DNA of 64,000 nucleotides from Chryseobacterium indologenes (GTDB lineage: Bacteria > Bacteroidota > Bacteroidia > Flavobacteriales > Weeksellaceae), in NCBI RefSeq assembly GCF_002025665.1, contig NZ_CP018786.1:1736001-1800000 (forward strand). Direction: 5' to 3'. Shown piece by piece: positions 51,469 through 60,998 of this stretch. The notes under the pieces are model-generated. The model did not search any database, was not told the origin of the DNA, and saw only the letters and a program-made list of their open reading frames with translations. Position 1 is the first letter of the stretch; every line of letters starts with the position of its first letter. Position numbers and translations under genes: made by a program.

Positions 51469-52632
51469 TTAATAGCTCATCTCTACAATCTTATAAGCAT
51501 CCTGCGGAGTAAGTTTTTTATATTCTCCAAGACCTAGCCAGTTTCTGTCTGTAAAGGCTTTTTCAACTTTTTCAGCAGTTCCTTTAAAGTCTTCTGTATA
51601 CTCGGAAAGTCTGGTTTTGATATGCAGACTGTGGAAGAATTCTTCCAGTTTTTTGATGCCCAGTTCAGCTTTTTCCTCTACACTTCCCTCTTTGATTCCC
51701 CAAACTCTCTCAGCATATTGAGCCAGTTTTCCTTTTTTATCTTCGAAATTATAACGGTAATGGGATGGAGCAATAATTGCCAGTGTTCTTGCATGATCAA
51801 TACCGAAGTAAGCCGTCAGCTCGTGCCCCATTGCATGTACTGCCCAGTCTGTAATCACTCCTTTCTGGATGAGTCCGTTCAGAGCCATTGTACAACACCA
51901 CATAAAGTTTCCGGCAGCATCATAGTTGAAATCATCTGCCAATACTTTAGGAGCAGTTTCCTGCAGGCTGATCAGAATACTTTCTGCAATTCTTTCCTGA
52001 AGATCAGCAGAAGAAGGAGCTGTCATGTATTGTTCCAAAACGTGAGTGTAGGCATCAGTGATTCCGTTTACGATCTGGTTTTTCGGGATAGTTCTGATCA
52101 CTTCCGGATCCAGAACAGAAAATTGTGGGAAAAGTCCAGGTCCTCCTGAAGATAATTTCTCCTGGGTTTCCCTTCTTGATATCACATAACCGGAATTCAT
52201 TTCTGAACCTGTTGCAGGCAGTGTCAGAATACTTCCAAAAGGCATTCCTTCCCCTTCAAATGTTCTTACCGACTTTCTCAGGATATCCCATGGCTCACCG
52301 TCATAATTGGCTGCTGCAGAGATAAACTTCGTTCCGTCAATCACGGATCCGCCACCTACAGCAAGAAGGTAAGTAATATTTTTCTCTTTGATAAAGTTTA
52401 AAGCATTGATCAGGACTTCATATTCAGGATTGGCAGGAACTCCGCCGAATTCATATAATTCATGATCTTTTAAAGCTTCTTTTACCTGATCGTAAACACC
52501 ATTGTTTTTGATGCTTCCGCCACCGTAAATCATTAATATTCTTGCGTCTTGAGGAATTTCTTTGGAAATTTTAGCGATTTCGCCTTTCCCGAAAAGTATT
52601 TTTGTTGGGTTTTTAAACTCGAAATTAAGCAT
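51469..52632 (-). CDS. YqhD-like iron-containing alcohol dehydrogenase
   Basis: The 387-residue enzyme has the nucleotide-binding GGGSIKNNGVYDQV (about 37-50) and GGGSVIDGTKFIS (about 93-105), and the metal ligands in NGITDAYTH (Asp, His), AVHAMGHELTAYFGIDHARTLA (two His). It belongs to the group III iron-containing ADH family, and YqhD in E. coli reduces aldehydes with NADPH. Its substrates here are probably toxic aldehydes. It is a single gene on the minus strand, with no clear regulator beside it. Confidence 0.93.
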   Translation of the reverse strand: MLNFEFKNPTKILFGKGEIAKISKEIPQDARILMIYGGGSIKNNGVYDQVKEALKDHELYEFGGVPANPEYEVLINALNFIKEKNITYLLAVGGGSVIDGTKFISAAANYDGEPWDILRKSVRTFEGEGMPFGSILTLPATGSEMNSGYVISRRETQEKLSSGGPGLFPQFSVLDPEVIRTIPKNQIVNGITDAYTHVLEQYMTAPSSADLQERIAESILISLQETAPKVLADDFNYDAAGNFMWCCTMALNGLIQKGVITDWAVHAMGHELTAYFGIDHARTLAIIAPSHYRYNFEDKKGKLAQYAERVWGIKEGSVEEKAELGIKKLEEFFHSLHIKTRLSEYTEDFKGTAEKVEKAFTDRNWLGLGEYKKLTPQDAYKIVEMSY

Positions 52633-52759
52633 TGTTCTAAATTTATTTTAAGTCAAATTTACGGAATGAAAAAGGAAAAGTGAGTTAATGAAATTTTAAA
52701 ATTGCTATTATTAAATTTTATGAAAGCTATTTATACCTTAGTGTTTTTCCCAAAAATCA

Positions 52760-53365
52760 TTACAAAGAAGTACAATTCTCATCCTTTGCATACACTCCAT
52801 TACTTTTCGCTTCCAGTTTTCCGGTTTTTCTATTGATTTTAACCCAAAAAGATTCTTTCACAGCGGGACAACCCTTTGACTGCATAAGGTACATTGAAAT
52901 ATGACGGTCTTCAATTTTATAAGCCCCTGTAAAATGATTGCTTGTATCCACTGAATAACCATACGTTTTTGCCAGTAAAATAGCTTCAGGAAGATTGTCT
53001 ACCGTTCCGATAAAATCTCTCAACTGTTGCTCGCTGGAAAAATAAACAGATCTTTCATTTTTACAAGCAAGAATATAAGAAAAACAGTTGTTTCCAATAC
53101 ATTTCTGGAAAAAGCCTCTTTCTGGAACAGGTTCATTGATGGTCATAAAATCAGGAGCCTGGCTTTCATAGAGTACTGATTTTTCATAGTCCACATCATT
53201 ACTGAGAACGCGCCAGTAAGCATAGTCTTTATCAGGAACAATGAACGGGTAAAGATATTCGACGGTATCAAGAATATCAGGAATTTTTTTATAATCATCA
53301 GGAACCTTGATCTGGCTGTAAAGCAGATTGGAGAGAATCAGGGAAAATGCGATGATTACTTTCAT
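52760..53365 (-). CDS. Hypothetical secreted protein, 201 residues
   Basis: The protein has a signal peptide (ending LLYSQ) and four Cys outside it (C96, C101, C108 approximately, with two more near the C-terminus) that may form disulphides. No family is recognised. It starts about 38 bp before the lipoprotein gene stop region and is followed by a short gap. Confidence 0.6.
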   Translation of the reverse strand: MKVIIAFSLILSNLLYSQIKVPDDYKKIPDILDTVEYLYPFIVPDKDYAYWRVLSNDVDYEKSVLYESQAPDFMTINEPVPERGFFQKCIGNNCFSYILACKNERSVYFSSEQQLRDFIGTVDNLPEAILLAKTYGYSVDTSNHFTGAYKIEDRHISMYLMQSKGCPAVKESFWVKINRKTGKLEAKSNGVYAKDENCTSL

Positions 53366-53402
53366 AGAGAATGGGTTTCCGGTGCAAATTTAACAAAGAG
53401 AA

Positions 53403-53807
53403 TTATTCCAATATAATTTTATAATATCCTTTTTCAGCAGTTACATCAATATCTATACCTGTAAACGTTATTTTATTAATTTGATAGCCATCACACCCTC
53501 CGTTAAACTCTGATGACTGTATTGAAAAGTCTAAGTCTTTAATATTAGAAAAGAATTTATACTTTTTTGTTCCATTGTAAGCGCCTACGTTTTCTACAAT
53601 AATCATATTGTCAGATGTTTTGGATAGTTGGATACTATTGTTATCTTCGTCCTGAACTGAATAAGTGGTCAATGTTCCATTGGCAATAAGATTTTCATCA
53701 TTAGAATCCACAAACTTAAAAAGGATCGGCAGAGGAGCATTATAACAATCTTTTTCACAAGAGATGAAAAGAAAGGCTATGAGTAGAAAAGTAAATATTT
53801 TTTTCAT
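53403..53807 (-). CDS. Hypothetical lipoprotein, 134 residues
   Basis: The lipobox is FISC (Cys17). The rest is a small beta-rich domain (FKFVDSNDENLIANGTL; KKYKFFSNIKDLDFS). No family is recognised. It is the middle of a run of minus-strand genes between 52760 and 54863. Confidence 0.6.
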   Translation of the reverse strand: MKKIFTFLLIAFLFISCEKDCYNAPLPILFKFVDSNDENLIANGTLTTYSVQDEDNNSIQLSKTSDNMIIVENVGAYNGTKKYKFFSNIKDLDFSIQSSEFNGGCDGYQINKITFTGIDIDVTAEKGYYKIILE

Positions 53808-53844
53808 GGATTATGGATGATGTGAGGAGTAAAATTAATCAAAA

Positions 53845-54510
53845 TTATATTAAACCAGAATTATTAAAACGGGCTCTAAATATTTTCAAAACCTGGGCAA
53901 GCTGATAATCTGTAATGTCAAAATCATCGATGTTTATTTCTATTTTTTCGTTGTGGTGAAAAAAGTATAAATAATTTACTTCAGGTTTGTAATCATGTTT
54001 AGATTCGCGGCTTACTAAACGTTTTACAATAATCTTTTCAAGCTGAATTTCATGCCATAAATACCTGGTATTATCATTTATCTGAATTCCTTTTCCATTG
54101 ATGGAGATAAGAATTTGTGATATTTTTTTGACTTCAGAAATTATTTTAAAAATAAAATATCCGGTAAATCCAAGAAGTACAAATAATACAAATATTGCTG
54201 TTCCATTGAATTTGAACTTAAAACCCAAAAGAAAAAATAGTCCCAAAATCATAAACATACTGTAAGTTGCAATAGCAATAATTCTACCTGAACGTGAATA
54301 TTTGACTATAATTTCATCAGGAATTGAGTTTTCGTCATATTCAATTTTATCACTTTTATGAAGAGAATATTCTTTATGAATGAAGACGCCATTGATGAAT
54401 GAAGCAATGAAAAAAATAATAGAAAGAGGAATAAAATATTGTAGTAAATAAATGCCTATGAATAAAGTTAAACTTCCTAAAATTGCATAAAAAATAATTC
54501 CGAATTTCAT
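53845..54510 (-). CDS. Hypothetical membrane protein, 221 residues
   Basis: It has four hydrophobic segments (about 1-20, 24-42, 82-100 and 108-125) followed by a soluble C-terminal part (about 130-221) with an LWHEIQLEKIIVKRLVSRES stretch. The layout resembles small Bacteroidetes membrane proteins with a PH-like tail, but no family is recognised. Confidence 0.6.
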   Translation of the reverse strand: MKFGIIFYAILGSLTLFIGIYLLQYFIPLSIIFFIASFINGVFIHKEYSLHKSDKIEYDENSIPDEIIVKYSRSGRIIAIATYSMFMILGLFFLLGFKFKFNGTAIFVLFVLLGFTGYFIFKIISEVKKISQILISINGKGIQINDNTRYLWHEIQLEKIIVKRLVSRESKHDYKPEVNYLYFFHHNEKIEINIDDFDITDYQLAQVLKIFRARFNNSGLI

Positions 54511-54546
54511 CTATGGTTAAATTTTTTGCGAATATACATTTTAAAC

Positions 54547-54863
54547 TCAATTTACACGAGATTCATAAAAAATATTTCCGTTCCAAGGATATTCAGAACC
54601 ATACCAAATAGTAGCTTTCAAACCAATGATAATAGTTTGAATTAAGAAAATCAAAGTGAGAATAGCATGAAATGAATTGCTTTTTTTCTAAAAATTAAAG
54701 TGAAAATTAAATGGATAATTGTTGTTAAGTATAAAATAGCATATTCTATTAGATCTCCCAATCCCCAACCAAAAGAAATGTGTTTGTAAAATGTTCCTAA
54801 TAAAGAAATAATAATTAAAAAAATAAGAATAATTAAATTGAATCTTTTCCAAAGATAGTTCAT
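54547..54863 (-). pseudogene. Small membrane protein gene disrupted by a homopolymer frameshift
   Basis: The intact start (54863) gives 70 residues, MNYLWKRFNLIILIFLIIIS ending IHFMLFSL at 54651. Adding one base in the T7 tract (54681-54687, an A7 tract on the coding strand) would read on as FRKKSNSFHAILTLIFLIQT and IIIGLKATIWYGSEYPWNGN up to TGA at 54547-54549, about 105 residues in all. That extension looks like a continuing membrane protein, so the gene is probably frameshifted, phase-variable or mis-sequenced. The family is unknown. Confidence 0.5.
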
Positions 54864-54974
54864 GGTTAACTTATGTGTTTATTCTGCAAAAGTATTTATA
54901 AAATTAGTATTATTTTTTTTGTATTTCGACCTCAATTTTTGTCATTTGTCAATTAAATTAATTTCAAAATCGCT

Positions 54975-54982
54975 TACATTTG
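54975..54982 (+). promoter_or_regulatory. -7 box TACATTTG, 5 nt before the PEPC ATG
   Basis: TTAAT separates it from ATG 54988. The nearest TTTG lies about 26 nt further upstream, which is longer than usual. Confidence 0.55.
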
Positions 54983-54987
54983 TTAAT

Positions 54988-57522
54988 ATGATACACGACC
55001 AACGCGCAGAAAAATTCAGGCAGATTGTGGAAAATAAGTTCCAGATTTACAATTCATTATTTATGAGCCTGCCTTATGATAAAATGACGAATATCGGAAT
55101 GCTGCTTCCGTTTCTATATGAAGAAAGCAGAACCGGTTATGAAGCAGGGAAAACCCCTGAAGATATCGTCGAAGAATTCTTTAAAAACCATACCGATCTT
55201 CAGAACGAAGAGCAGAAACTTGAACTGCTTTTCAAGATCATTCAGTATATAGAAAGACAGGTTGTTTTGTTTGACAGTATTGAAGATGCTGCATTTCCTA
55301 ACCTTCATTCAGAAAGTGATAACGGAACTGTGACCAACCTCTTTGAACGTTCTTTTCAGGATCATAAAATTGAAAACGTACGTGAGAAATTAAAAGATTT
55401 TAGTGTTAAAGTTGTATTTACTGCGCACCCGACTCAGTTTTATCCGAGTTCAGTACAAAGAATTATTCAGGATTTGAGAGGAGCCATTACCAGTGATTCG
55501 GTGACGCAGATTGATATGCTTTTGCAACAGCTGGGGAAGACTCCTTTTGTCAACAAAGAAAAACCTACTCCAATAGATGAAGCGCTGAGTATTATTTCCT
55601 ATCTGAGATATGTATATTATGATACCATTGGCGAACTGTTTACGAAAATCAAAAAGACTTTCGGGAACGGGCATTTTCATCTTCATGAAGACATTATCCA
55701 GCTTGGTTTCTGGCCGGGAGGAGACAGAGACGGAAATCCTTTTGTAACCGCAGAGGTAACGAAAAGAGTAGCAGAAGAACTTCGCTCAGCTATTCTGAAG
55801 TCTTATTACAGCCATTTGAAATTTATCAGAAGAAGATTAAGCTTTAGAGGTGTTTCTGAAGTGTTGACCCAATTGAGTGAAGAACTGTATGCTGCAATTT
55901 TTGATGGGAAAACCATTAAAGCAGAAGATATTTTAAAGAAAGCGAATGAGGCAGAAAAAATATTAATCAATGAGCACAACTCTTTGTTTTTAGATCTTTT
56001 GGTCAATTTCAGAGACCGTGTGATGATTTTCGGAACTCACTTTGCGACACTGGATATCCGTCAGGACAGCAGGATTCATCAGAAAGTTATTGATGAGGTA
56101 TATACAAAAGTGTATGGAAATGAAGACGCTGATCACGAACAGAAGTTCAATAAACTTATTCAGATATCAGAAACTGTCAATGCAGAAGATTTCGAAGATA
56201 TTGTAAAAGATACTTTGTTAACGGTTTCTCAGATTACAGACATTCAAAATCTGAACGGACTGAGAGGAATGAACCGATATATTATTTCCAATTCTGATGC
56301 CGTAAAAGACGTTATGAATGTATATGCATTCTTTAAAATATGCGGTTATCAAAATGAAGAGATCAATATGGATATTGTTCCACTATTTGAAACAATGGAA
56401 GGTCTCGCCAATGCAGAGCATGTAATGAATGAGCTGTACCATAATCCTGTCTACAAAAAGCATCTTGAGAAAAGAGGAAACCAGCAGACTATTATGCTTG
56501 GATTCTCGGATGGAACTAAAGATGGAGGGTATTTAAAAGCCAATTGGGAAATCTATAAGGCCAAAGAAGTATTGACAAAACTTTCTGAGCAAAATAATAT
56601 TAAAGTGGTATTCTTTGACGGTAGAGGCGGACCTCCGGCAAGAGGAGGAGGAAAAACCCACGATTTCTATGCTTCTCAGGGAAAAACGATTGCCAATAAT
56701 AAGATTGAATTAACCATTCAGGGGCAGACGATAACCAGTATTTTTGGAAATAAAGAACAGGCAAAATACAACTTTGAACAGCTTCTGACCGCTGGCGTTG
56801 AAAATGATGTATTCAAAAATGAAAAAAAAGAACTTACCGAAAAAGAAAGAGCATTGATTATTGAGTTGGCGGATATCAGCTATAAAAAATATTCAGATCT
56901 GAAAGCCCACCCAATGTTTGTTCCATACCTTCAGGAAATGAGTACGCTTGAATATTACGGGAAAACCAATATCGGAAGCCGTCCTTCAAAAAGAGGAAGC
57001 GGAAGTGAACTGAAATTTGAAGATCTGAGAGCAATTCCTTTTGTAGGTTCATGGTCACAATTAAAGCAGAACGTACCGGGATTTTTCGGTTTTGGATATG
57101 CGATGCAAAAGATGAAAGAACAAGGTAGATTTGAAGAAGTAAGAGAATTGTACAAAGGTTCCGACTTCTTTAAAACTTTAGTTCTGAACTCTATGATGAG
57201 TATGAATAAGTCTTATTTTCCTTTGACCTTTTATATTAAAAACAATCCGAAATTCGGCGCATTCTGGAATGTTCTTTTCAATGAATATGAGCTTTCAAGA
57301 GACATTATGCTGGAGTTGACAGGATTTAAAATGCTTCAGGAAGAAGATCCATTGTCCAGAAAGTCTGTGAAAATCCGTGAAAAGATTGTTCTGCCGTTAT
57401 TGAGTATTCAGCAATATGCTTTAATGAAAATTCAGAAAGGAGAAGGAAACAAAGAGGCGTATGAAAAGCTGGTGACACGTTCCTTATTCGGGAATATCAA
57501 TGCGAGTAGAAATTCTGCATAA
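54988..57522 (+). CDS. ppc: Phosphoenolpyruvate carboxylase
   Basis: I start it at ATG 54988 (844 residues, MIHDQRAEKFRQIVENKFQI). The reading frame open further upstream (to 54862) has no credible start and encodes a run of hydrophobic residues. The catalytic His is H147 in FTAHPTQFY. LGFSDGTKDGG holds the conserved SD..KDGG motif. The usual FHGRGG is here FFDGRGGPPARGG, with D544 replacing the His, and the C-terminal RNTG is replaced by SRNSA. The protein is shorter than E. coli PEPC (883). It would feed oxaloacetate into the citric acid cycle from PEP and bicarbonate. Confidence 0.92.
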   Translation: MIHDQRAEKFRQIVENKFQIYNSLFMSLPYDKMTNIGMLLPFLYEESRTGYEAGKTPEDIVEEFFKNHTDLQNEEQKLELLFKIIQYIERQVVLFDSIEDAAFPNLHSESDNGTVTNLFERSFQDHKIENVREKLKDFSVKVVFTAHPTQFYPSSVQRIIQDLRGAITSDSVTQIDMLLQQLGKTPFVNKEKPTPIDEALSIISYLRYVYYDTIGELFTKIKKTFGNGHFHLHEDIIQLGFWPGGDRDGNPFVTAEVTKRVAEELRSAILKSYYSHLKFIRRRLSFRGVSEVLTQLSEELYAAIFDGKTIKAEDILKKANEAEKILINEHNSLFLDLLVNFRDRVMIFGTHFATLDIRQDSRIHQKVIDEVYTKVYGNEDADHEQKFNKLIQISETVNAEDFEDIVKDTLLTVSQITDIQNLNGLRGMNRYIISNSDAVKDVMNVYAFFKICGYQNEEINMDIVPLFETMEGLANAEHVMNELYHNPVYKKHLEKRGNQQTIMLGFSDGTKDGGYLKANWEIYKAKEVLTKLSEQNNIKVVFFDGRGGPPARGGGKTHDFYASQGKTIANNKIELTIQGQTITSIFGNKEQAKYNFEQLLTAGVENDVFKNEKKELTEKERALIIELADISYKKYSDLKAHPMFVPYLQEMSTLEYYGKTNIGSRPSKRGSGSELKFEDLRAIPFVGSWSQLKQNVPGFFGFGYAMQKMKEQGRFEEVRELYKGSDFFKTLVLNSMMSMNKSYFPLTFYIKNNPKFGAFWNVLFNEYELSRDIMLELTGFKMLQEEDPLSRKSVKIREKIVLPLLSIQQYALMKIQKGEGNKEAYEKLVTRSLFGNINASRNSA

Positions 57523-57562
57523 ATTATTACGAAAGTTTTGTACCTAACGTACAATATTATAT

Positions 57563-57631
57563 CAATAGGAATGGGCTTTAGCCCATTCTTTTTTTATTGA
57601 CCCATCCATAGGCTTTAGCCAAAACATATTG
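57563..57631 (+). repeat. Dispersed repeat A, copy 3; also acts as PEPC terminator
   Basis: CAATAGGAATGGGCTTTAGC pairs internally: GAATGGGC (57569-57576) with GCCCATTC (57581-57588), TTTA loop, then a T7 run. TTTATTGA and TAGGCTTTAGCCAAAAC follow. It matches copies 1 and 2. Confidence 0.85.
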
Positions 57632-57651
57632 TATACTGTGTTAAAAGAATA

Positions 57652-57726
57652 TCTCCCGCAGATTAAGCAGATCACAGATGTTTATGTTGTACTAAATCTG
57701 CCCAATCTGAATAATCTGCAAGAAAC
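57652..57726 (+). repeat. Dispersed repeat B, copy 2
   Basis: TCTCCCGCAGATTAAGCAG, ATCACAGATGTTTATG and the ATCTG-rich 3' half correspond to 33665-33749. It starts about 21 bp after repeat A. Confidence 0.8.
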
Positions 57727-57733
57727 AAAAAGA

Positions 57734-59335
57734 TTACTCTTTTAAGAATTTTTCATAGAAAACTTTATCTTTCGTCTGAATTTTCAGATAATAGGTTCCC
57801 TTTGCAAAATCCTCTACTTTTATAGATTTCTGATGGTTGCTTTTTCTGATAAGTCTCCCCAGGTTATCATAAATTTCAAGTGACTGAATTTCTTGCTCTG
57901 AGGCAACATTCAGAATATTTCTTGCAGGATTCGGGAAGATAGAAAACTTCTCTTTTTTTACGGTTTCGGAGGTGTTTAGAACCAGATTGTATAAACTTCC
58001 GAAATTAAGAATTCCAAATCCTGTCTGATCCGAATGAAGAGGATAAAGCGAAGCCGTTTGTCTCAGCTTTGTTCTCATCTGCTCTCTGTTCATGGTTGGA
58101 AACGCCTGAATAAGACATGCAACACCGCCTGCGGCAATAGGAGTAGCAATAGAAGTTCCATTTACAACTAAGGTCGCATTATCATACACGGTTGTTGTAC
58201 CAGTTCCCTGTGTACTTCCGTCTGGTTTTACCACCCCAAGAGCATTAGGTCCGAAAGAAGAAAATCCGGATGCATTTCCGGCAGAATCTACAGATCCGAT
58301 AGAAAATACTTTTGCATTGTCAGAGGGGGTCATAAGGTAATGCCAAGGCTGCTGTCCGGAGTTGCCTGCAGCGGCAAGAACAAAAATACCTTTTTCAGCA
58401 GCAATGCCGGCTCCGCGGGCAATGAATGAAGTATTACCATCCATATCGGCATAAGTATAATTATAACGGCTTTCATCAAAAATATTGTATCCCAATGATG
58501 AGGTAATAATTTCTACTCCTTTTCTGTCTGCTTCCTCCGCAGCTTCAATCCAGTAAAGCTCTTCTTCTGGAATTTCTACAGCAGCATTTTCACTTCGGTA
58601 AAGATAAAAATCAGCATCAGGTGCTGCTCCTACAAAAACATCCTGCAGATATCCACCGATAACACCTAGCACGACAGAACCATGGGTACTGAGAGCTGCA
58701 TTGTAAATATCTCCGGTTTTGGTCACAAAATCATAAGAAGCTTTAATATGATTATTGGTCCACAATCTTGAAAAAGCATTTCCTGTGTTCACTGTTGGAA
58801 ATCCGGCGTCAATCACTGCTATGGAAACTCCTGTTCCTGTGTAGCCCGCCAGATGAAGCGGCCGGATATTGACCTGATCTATTTGTCCTGCTCCGGAACC
58901 ATAATTAAAATTGGTAAGTGTTTTATTAATGCTGGCATCGTCTTTCCATTTTCCTGGTGCTGTTTTCACGGTAGTAGAACTGTTTCTGGCAAAACTTTCA
59001 ACAGAGGAAACAAAAGTTTGAGCCTGAAGTAATGTTTTTTGTGCAGGTGTGGCATTGACTGCTGCACCGTTAAGCCATTTTGAATAATCCGTAACAACAA
59101 ATCCCAAATTTTGAAGATTCTGAAGGTAAGACTGTTCAATAGGAGCGTCCTGGTCATTAAGCGGGATTCCCAGCGCAGTACGCCTGTTGAGTGATTTCTG
59201 ACTGAGTTCTGACAGCGGATTTGCATAAAAAGCTGCTTTATTAGGCTTATCCGTGAAGTAAACAAAAACGAGTTCCGTTTGTGCGGAAACGGTAAGGTAA
59301 CCAGTTAGGAAACAAAAGAGTAAAAGTTTTTTCAT
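57734..59335 (-). CDS. Secreted subtilisin-like serine protease with T9SS sorting domain
   Basis: The 533-residue protein has a signal peptide (ending TVSAQ), an N-terminal prodomain region, the S8 catalytic triad D176 (AVIDAGFP), H218 (STHGSVVLG) and S395 (NGTSIATP), and a C-terminal type A T9SS domain (about 462-533, FSIFPNPARNILNV ... GTYYLKIQTKDKV). It would be secreted through the type IX system and cleave proteins outside the cell. The start Met at 59335 gives a normal signal peptide. Confidence 0.94.
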   Translation of the reverse strand: MKKLLLFCFLTGYLTVSAQTELVFVYFTDKPNKAAFYANPLSELSQKSLNRRTALGIPLNDQDAPIEQSYLQNLQNLGFVVTDYSKWLNGAAVNATPAQKTLLQAQTFVSSVESFARNSSTTVKTAPGKWKDDASINKTLTNFNYGSGAGQIDQVNIRPLHLAGYTGTGVSIAVIDAGFPTVNTGNAFSRLWTNNHIKASYDFVTKTGDIYNAALSTHGSVVLGVIGGYLQDVFVGAAPDADFYLYRSENAAVEIPEEELYWIEAAEEADRKGVEIITSSLGYNIFDESRYNYTYADMDGNTSFIARGAGIAAEKGIFVLAAAGNSGQQPWHYLMTPSDNAKVFSIGSVDSAGNASGFSSFGPNALGVVKPDGSTQGTGTTTVYDNATLVVNGTSIATPIAAGGVACLIQAFPTMNREQMRTKLRQTASLYPLHSDQTGFGILNFGSLYNLVLNTSETVKKEKFSIFPNPARNILNVASEQEIQSLEIYDNLGRLIRKSNHQKSIKVEDFAKGTYYLKIQTKDKVFYEKFLKE

Positions 59336-59423
59336 AAAATTTATTTGTATAAAGATAAAAACAAAATCAATAAAATTTTTGATAGGATTTTAAATTCCTT
59401 ATTTTTACAGAAATATTTAGTAT

Positions 59424-60548
59424 ATGAAAAAAATTCAGATGGTTGACTTGCAAAGTCAGTATTACAAAATAAAAAATGATGTAGACAATGCAGTTTTGAA
59501 TGTAATGGATTCTGCGGCATTTATTAACGGTCCTGAAGTAAAGTCTTTCCAGAATGAATTGGAGTCTTATTTAGAAGTAAAACATGTGATTCCGTGTGCC
59601 AATGGTACAGATGCATTACAGATTGCCCTGATGGCTTTGGATCTGAAAGAAGGAGACGAAATTATCACGGCCGATTTTACTTTTGCTGCTACAGTAGAAG
59701 TTATTCACCTGCTTAAATTAAAGTCTGTACTGGTAGATGTAGATTATGATACATTCACGATTTCTACTGAACAGATTAAAAAAGCAATTACGCCAAGAAC
59801 AAAAGCGATTATTCCTGTGCATATTTTCGGACAGTGTGCCAACATGGAAGAAATTTTAAAAATTGCTGAAGAGCATAATTTATATGTTATTGAAGACAAT
59901 GCTCAGGCAATCGGTTCAGAATATACATTCTCTGACGGAAGTGTAAAACAGGCTGGAACAATGTCTACTGTGGGAACTACTTCTTTCTTCCCTTCAAAAA
60001 ACCTGGGATGCTACGGAGACGGAGGTGCTATTTTTACCAATAATGATGAGTTAGCTCACCGTTTAAGAGGAATTGTAAACCACGGAATGTATGAGAGATA
60101 TTATCATGATGAGGTAGGAGTAAACTCACGTTTGGATAGTATTCAGGCTGCGGTTTTAAGAAAAAAACTTCCTCACCTTGATTCTTACAACGAAGCAAGA
60201 AGAAAAGCAGCTGATTTTTATGATGAAGCATTCGAAGGAAACCCGAATATTCTTACTCCAAAAAGAGCGGAGAACTCTACTCATGTATTCCACCAGTACA
60301 CGTTAAGAATTCTGAACGGAAAACGTAATGAGCTTCAGAAGTTTTTAACGGAAAAAGAAATTCCTGCAATGATTTATTATCCTGTGGCTTTGAGAAAACA
60401 AAAAGCGTACTTCCAGGAAAGTAATGCAGCAGACTTTGTGAATACTGATAAGCTTCTGGATCAGGTAATTTCTTTACCTATGCATACAGAATTAGACGAA
60501 GAGCAGCTGAAGTATATTACAGATGCAGTGCTTGAGTTTATGGGATAA
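59424..60548 (+). CDS. DegT/DnrJ/EryC1/StrS family aminotransferase
   Basis: The 374-residue PLP enzyme has the family layout: GPEVKSFQNELESYLEVKH, ADFTFAATVEVIHLLKL, VIEDNAQAIGS, and the catalytic Lys in SFFPSKNLGCYGDGGAIFT. It transfers an amino group to a keto-sugar nucleotide for cell-surface polysaccharide or antibiotic-type sugars. It is followed, with a 3-bp gap, by a small membrane protein and then by galE, making a short sugar cluster. Confidence 0.93.
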   Translation: MKKIQMVDLQSQYYKIKNDVDNAVLNVMDSAAFINGPEVKSFQNELESYLEVKHVIPCANGTDALQIALMALDLKEGDEIITADFTFAATVEVIHLLKLKSVLVDVDYDTFTISTEQIKKAITPRTKAIIPVHIFGQCANMEEILKIAEEHNLYVIEDNAQAIGSEYTFSDGSVKQAGTMSTVGTTSFFPSKNLGCYGDGGAIFTNNDELAHRLRGIVNHGMYERYYHDEVGVNSRLDSIQAAVLRKKLPHLDSYNEARRKAADFYDEAFEGNPNILTPKRAENSTHVFHQYTLRILNGKRNELQKFLTEKEIPAMIYYPVALRKQKAYFQESNAADFVNTDKLLDQVISLPMHTELDEEQLKYITDAVLEFMG

Positions 60549-60551
60549 TTG

Positions 60552-60989
60552 ATGAAAAATAGGATATTTAAATATAGAGTAGTTGGAATAGTAGTATTTC
60601 TATTCGAATTGTTTCTACTTTTTTTATTTAGCGTTGGAACTTATGATTCATCCATGGAGCTAGGTATTAAAAGCGTATTTTCAATAGAGACCCTTATCTT
60701 TATTTTTTCAGTGTCAATATTTGTAAGTACATTTTTAAGTTTGATTTTACTTTTATTAAAAAGTAAAAAAACCATTCTTTATTTAAATATTAACTATACT
60801 TTAATTATATTATTTTTTGTTTTAGGATATTTTAAGCTTTGGATCGAGAAATCGCTTGAAGAAGATGATAATTTAAAAATTTTCCTCACTTTTTCTATCA
60901 TTTCAATTGTTCTTTTTATAAGCAACATTTTTAGGAATAAAAAAGTACAGTTTTTAGAGATGGAAGATATAGGAAAAAGTAATGATTAA
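60552..60989 (+). CDS. Hypothetical membrane protein, 145 residues
   Basis: Four hydrophobic segments are visible (about 8-27, 42-63, 71-91, 103-124). I start it at ATG 60552; an in-frame TTG at 60549 would add one residue. It lies 3 bp after the DegT gene and 9 bp before galE, so it is in their operon, but I do not recognise it. It may help export or assembly of the sugar product. Confidence 0.6.
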   Translation: MKNRIFKYRVVGIVVFLFELFLLFLFSVGTYDSSMELGIKSVFSIETLIFIFSVSIFVSTFLSLILLLLKSKKTILYLNINYTLIILFFVLGYFKLWIEKSLEEDDNLKIFLTFSIISIVLFISNIFRNKKVQFLEMEDIGKSND

Positions 60990-60998
60990 AAAATAAAA

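Noticed and set aside
54862..54987. A 126-bp in-frame extension of PEPC with many hydrophobic residues
   Set aside because: It has no credible start or homology to PEPC and overlaps the start of a minus-strand gene. The promoter box at 54975-54982 lies within it, so the start at 54988 is preferred.
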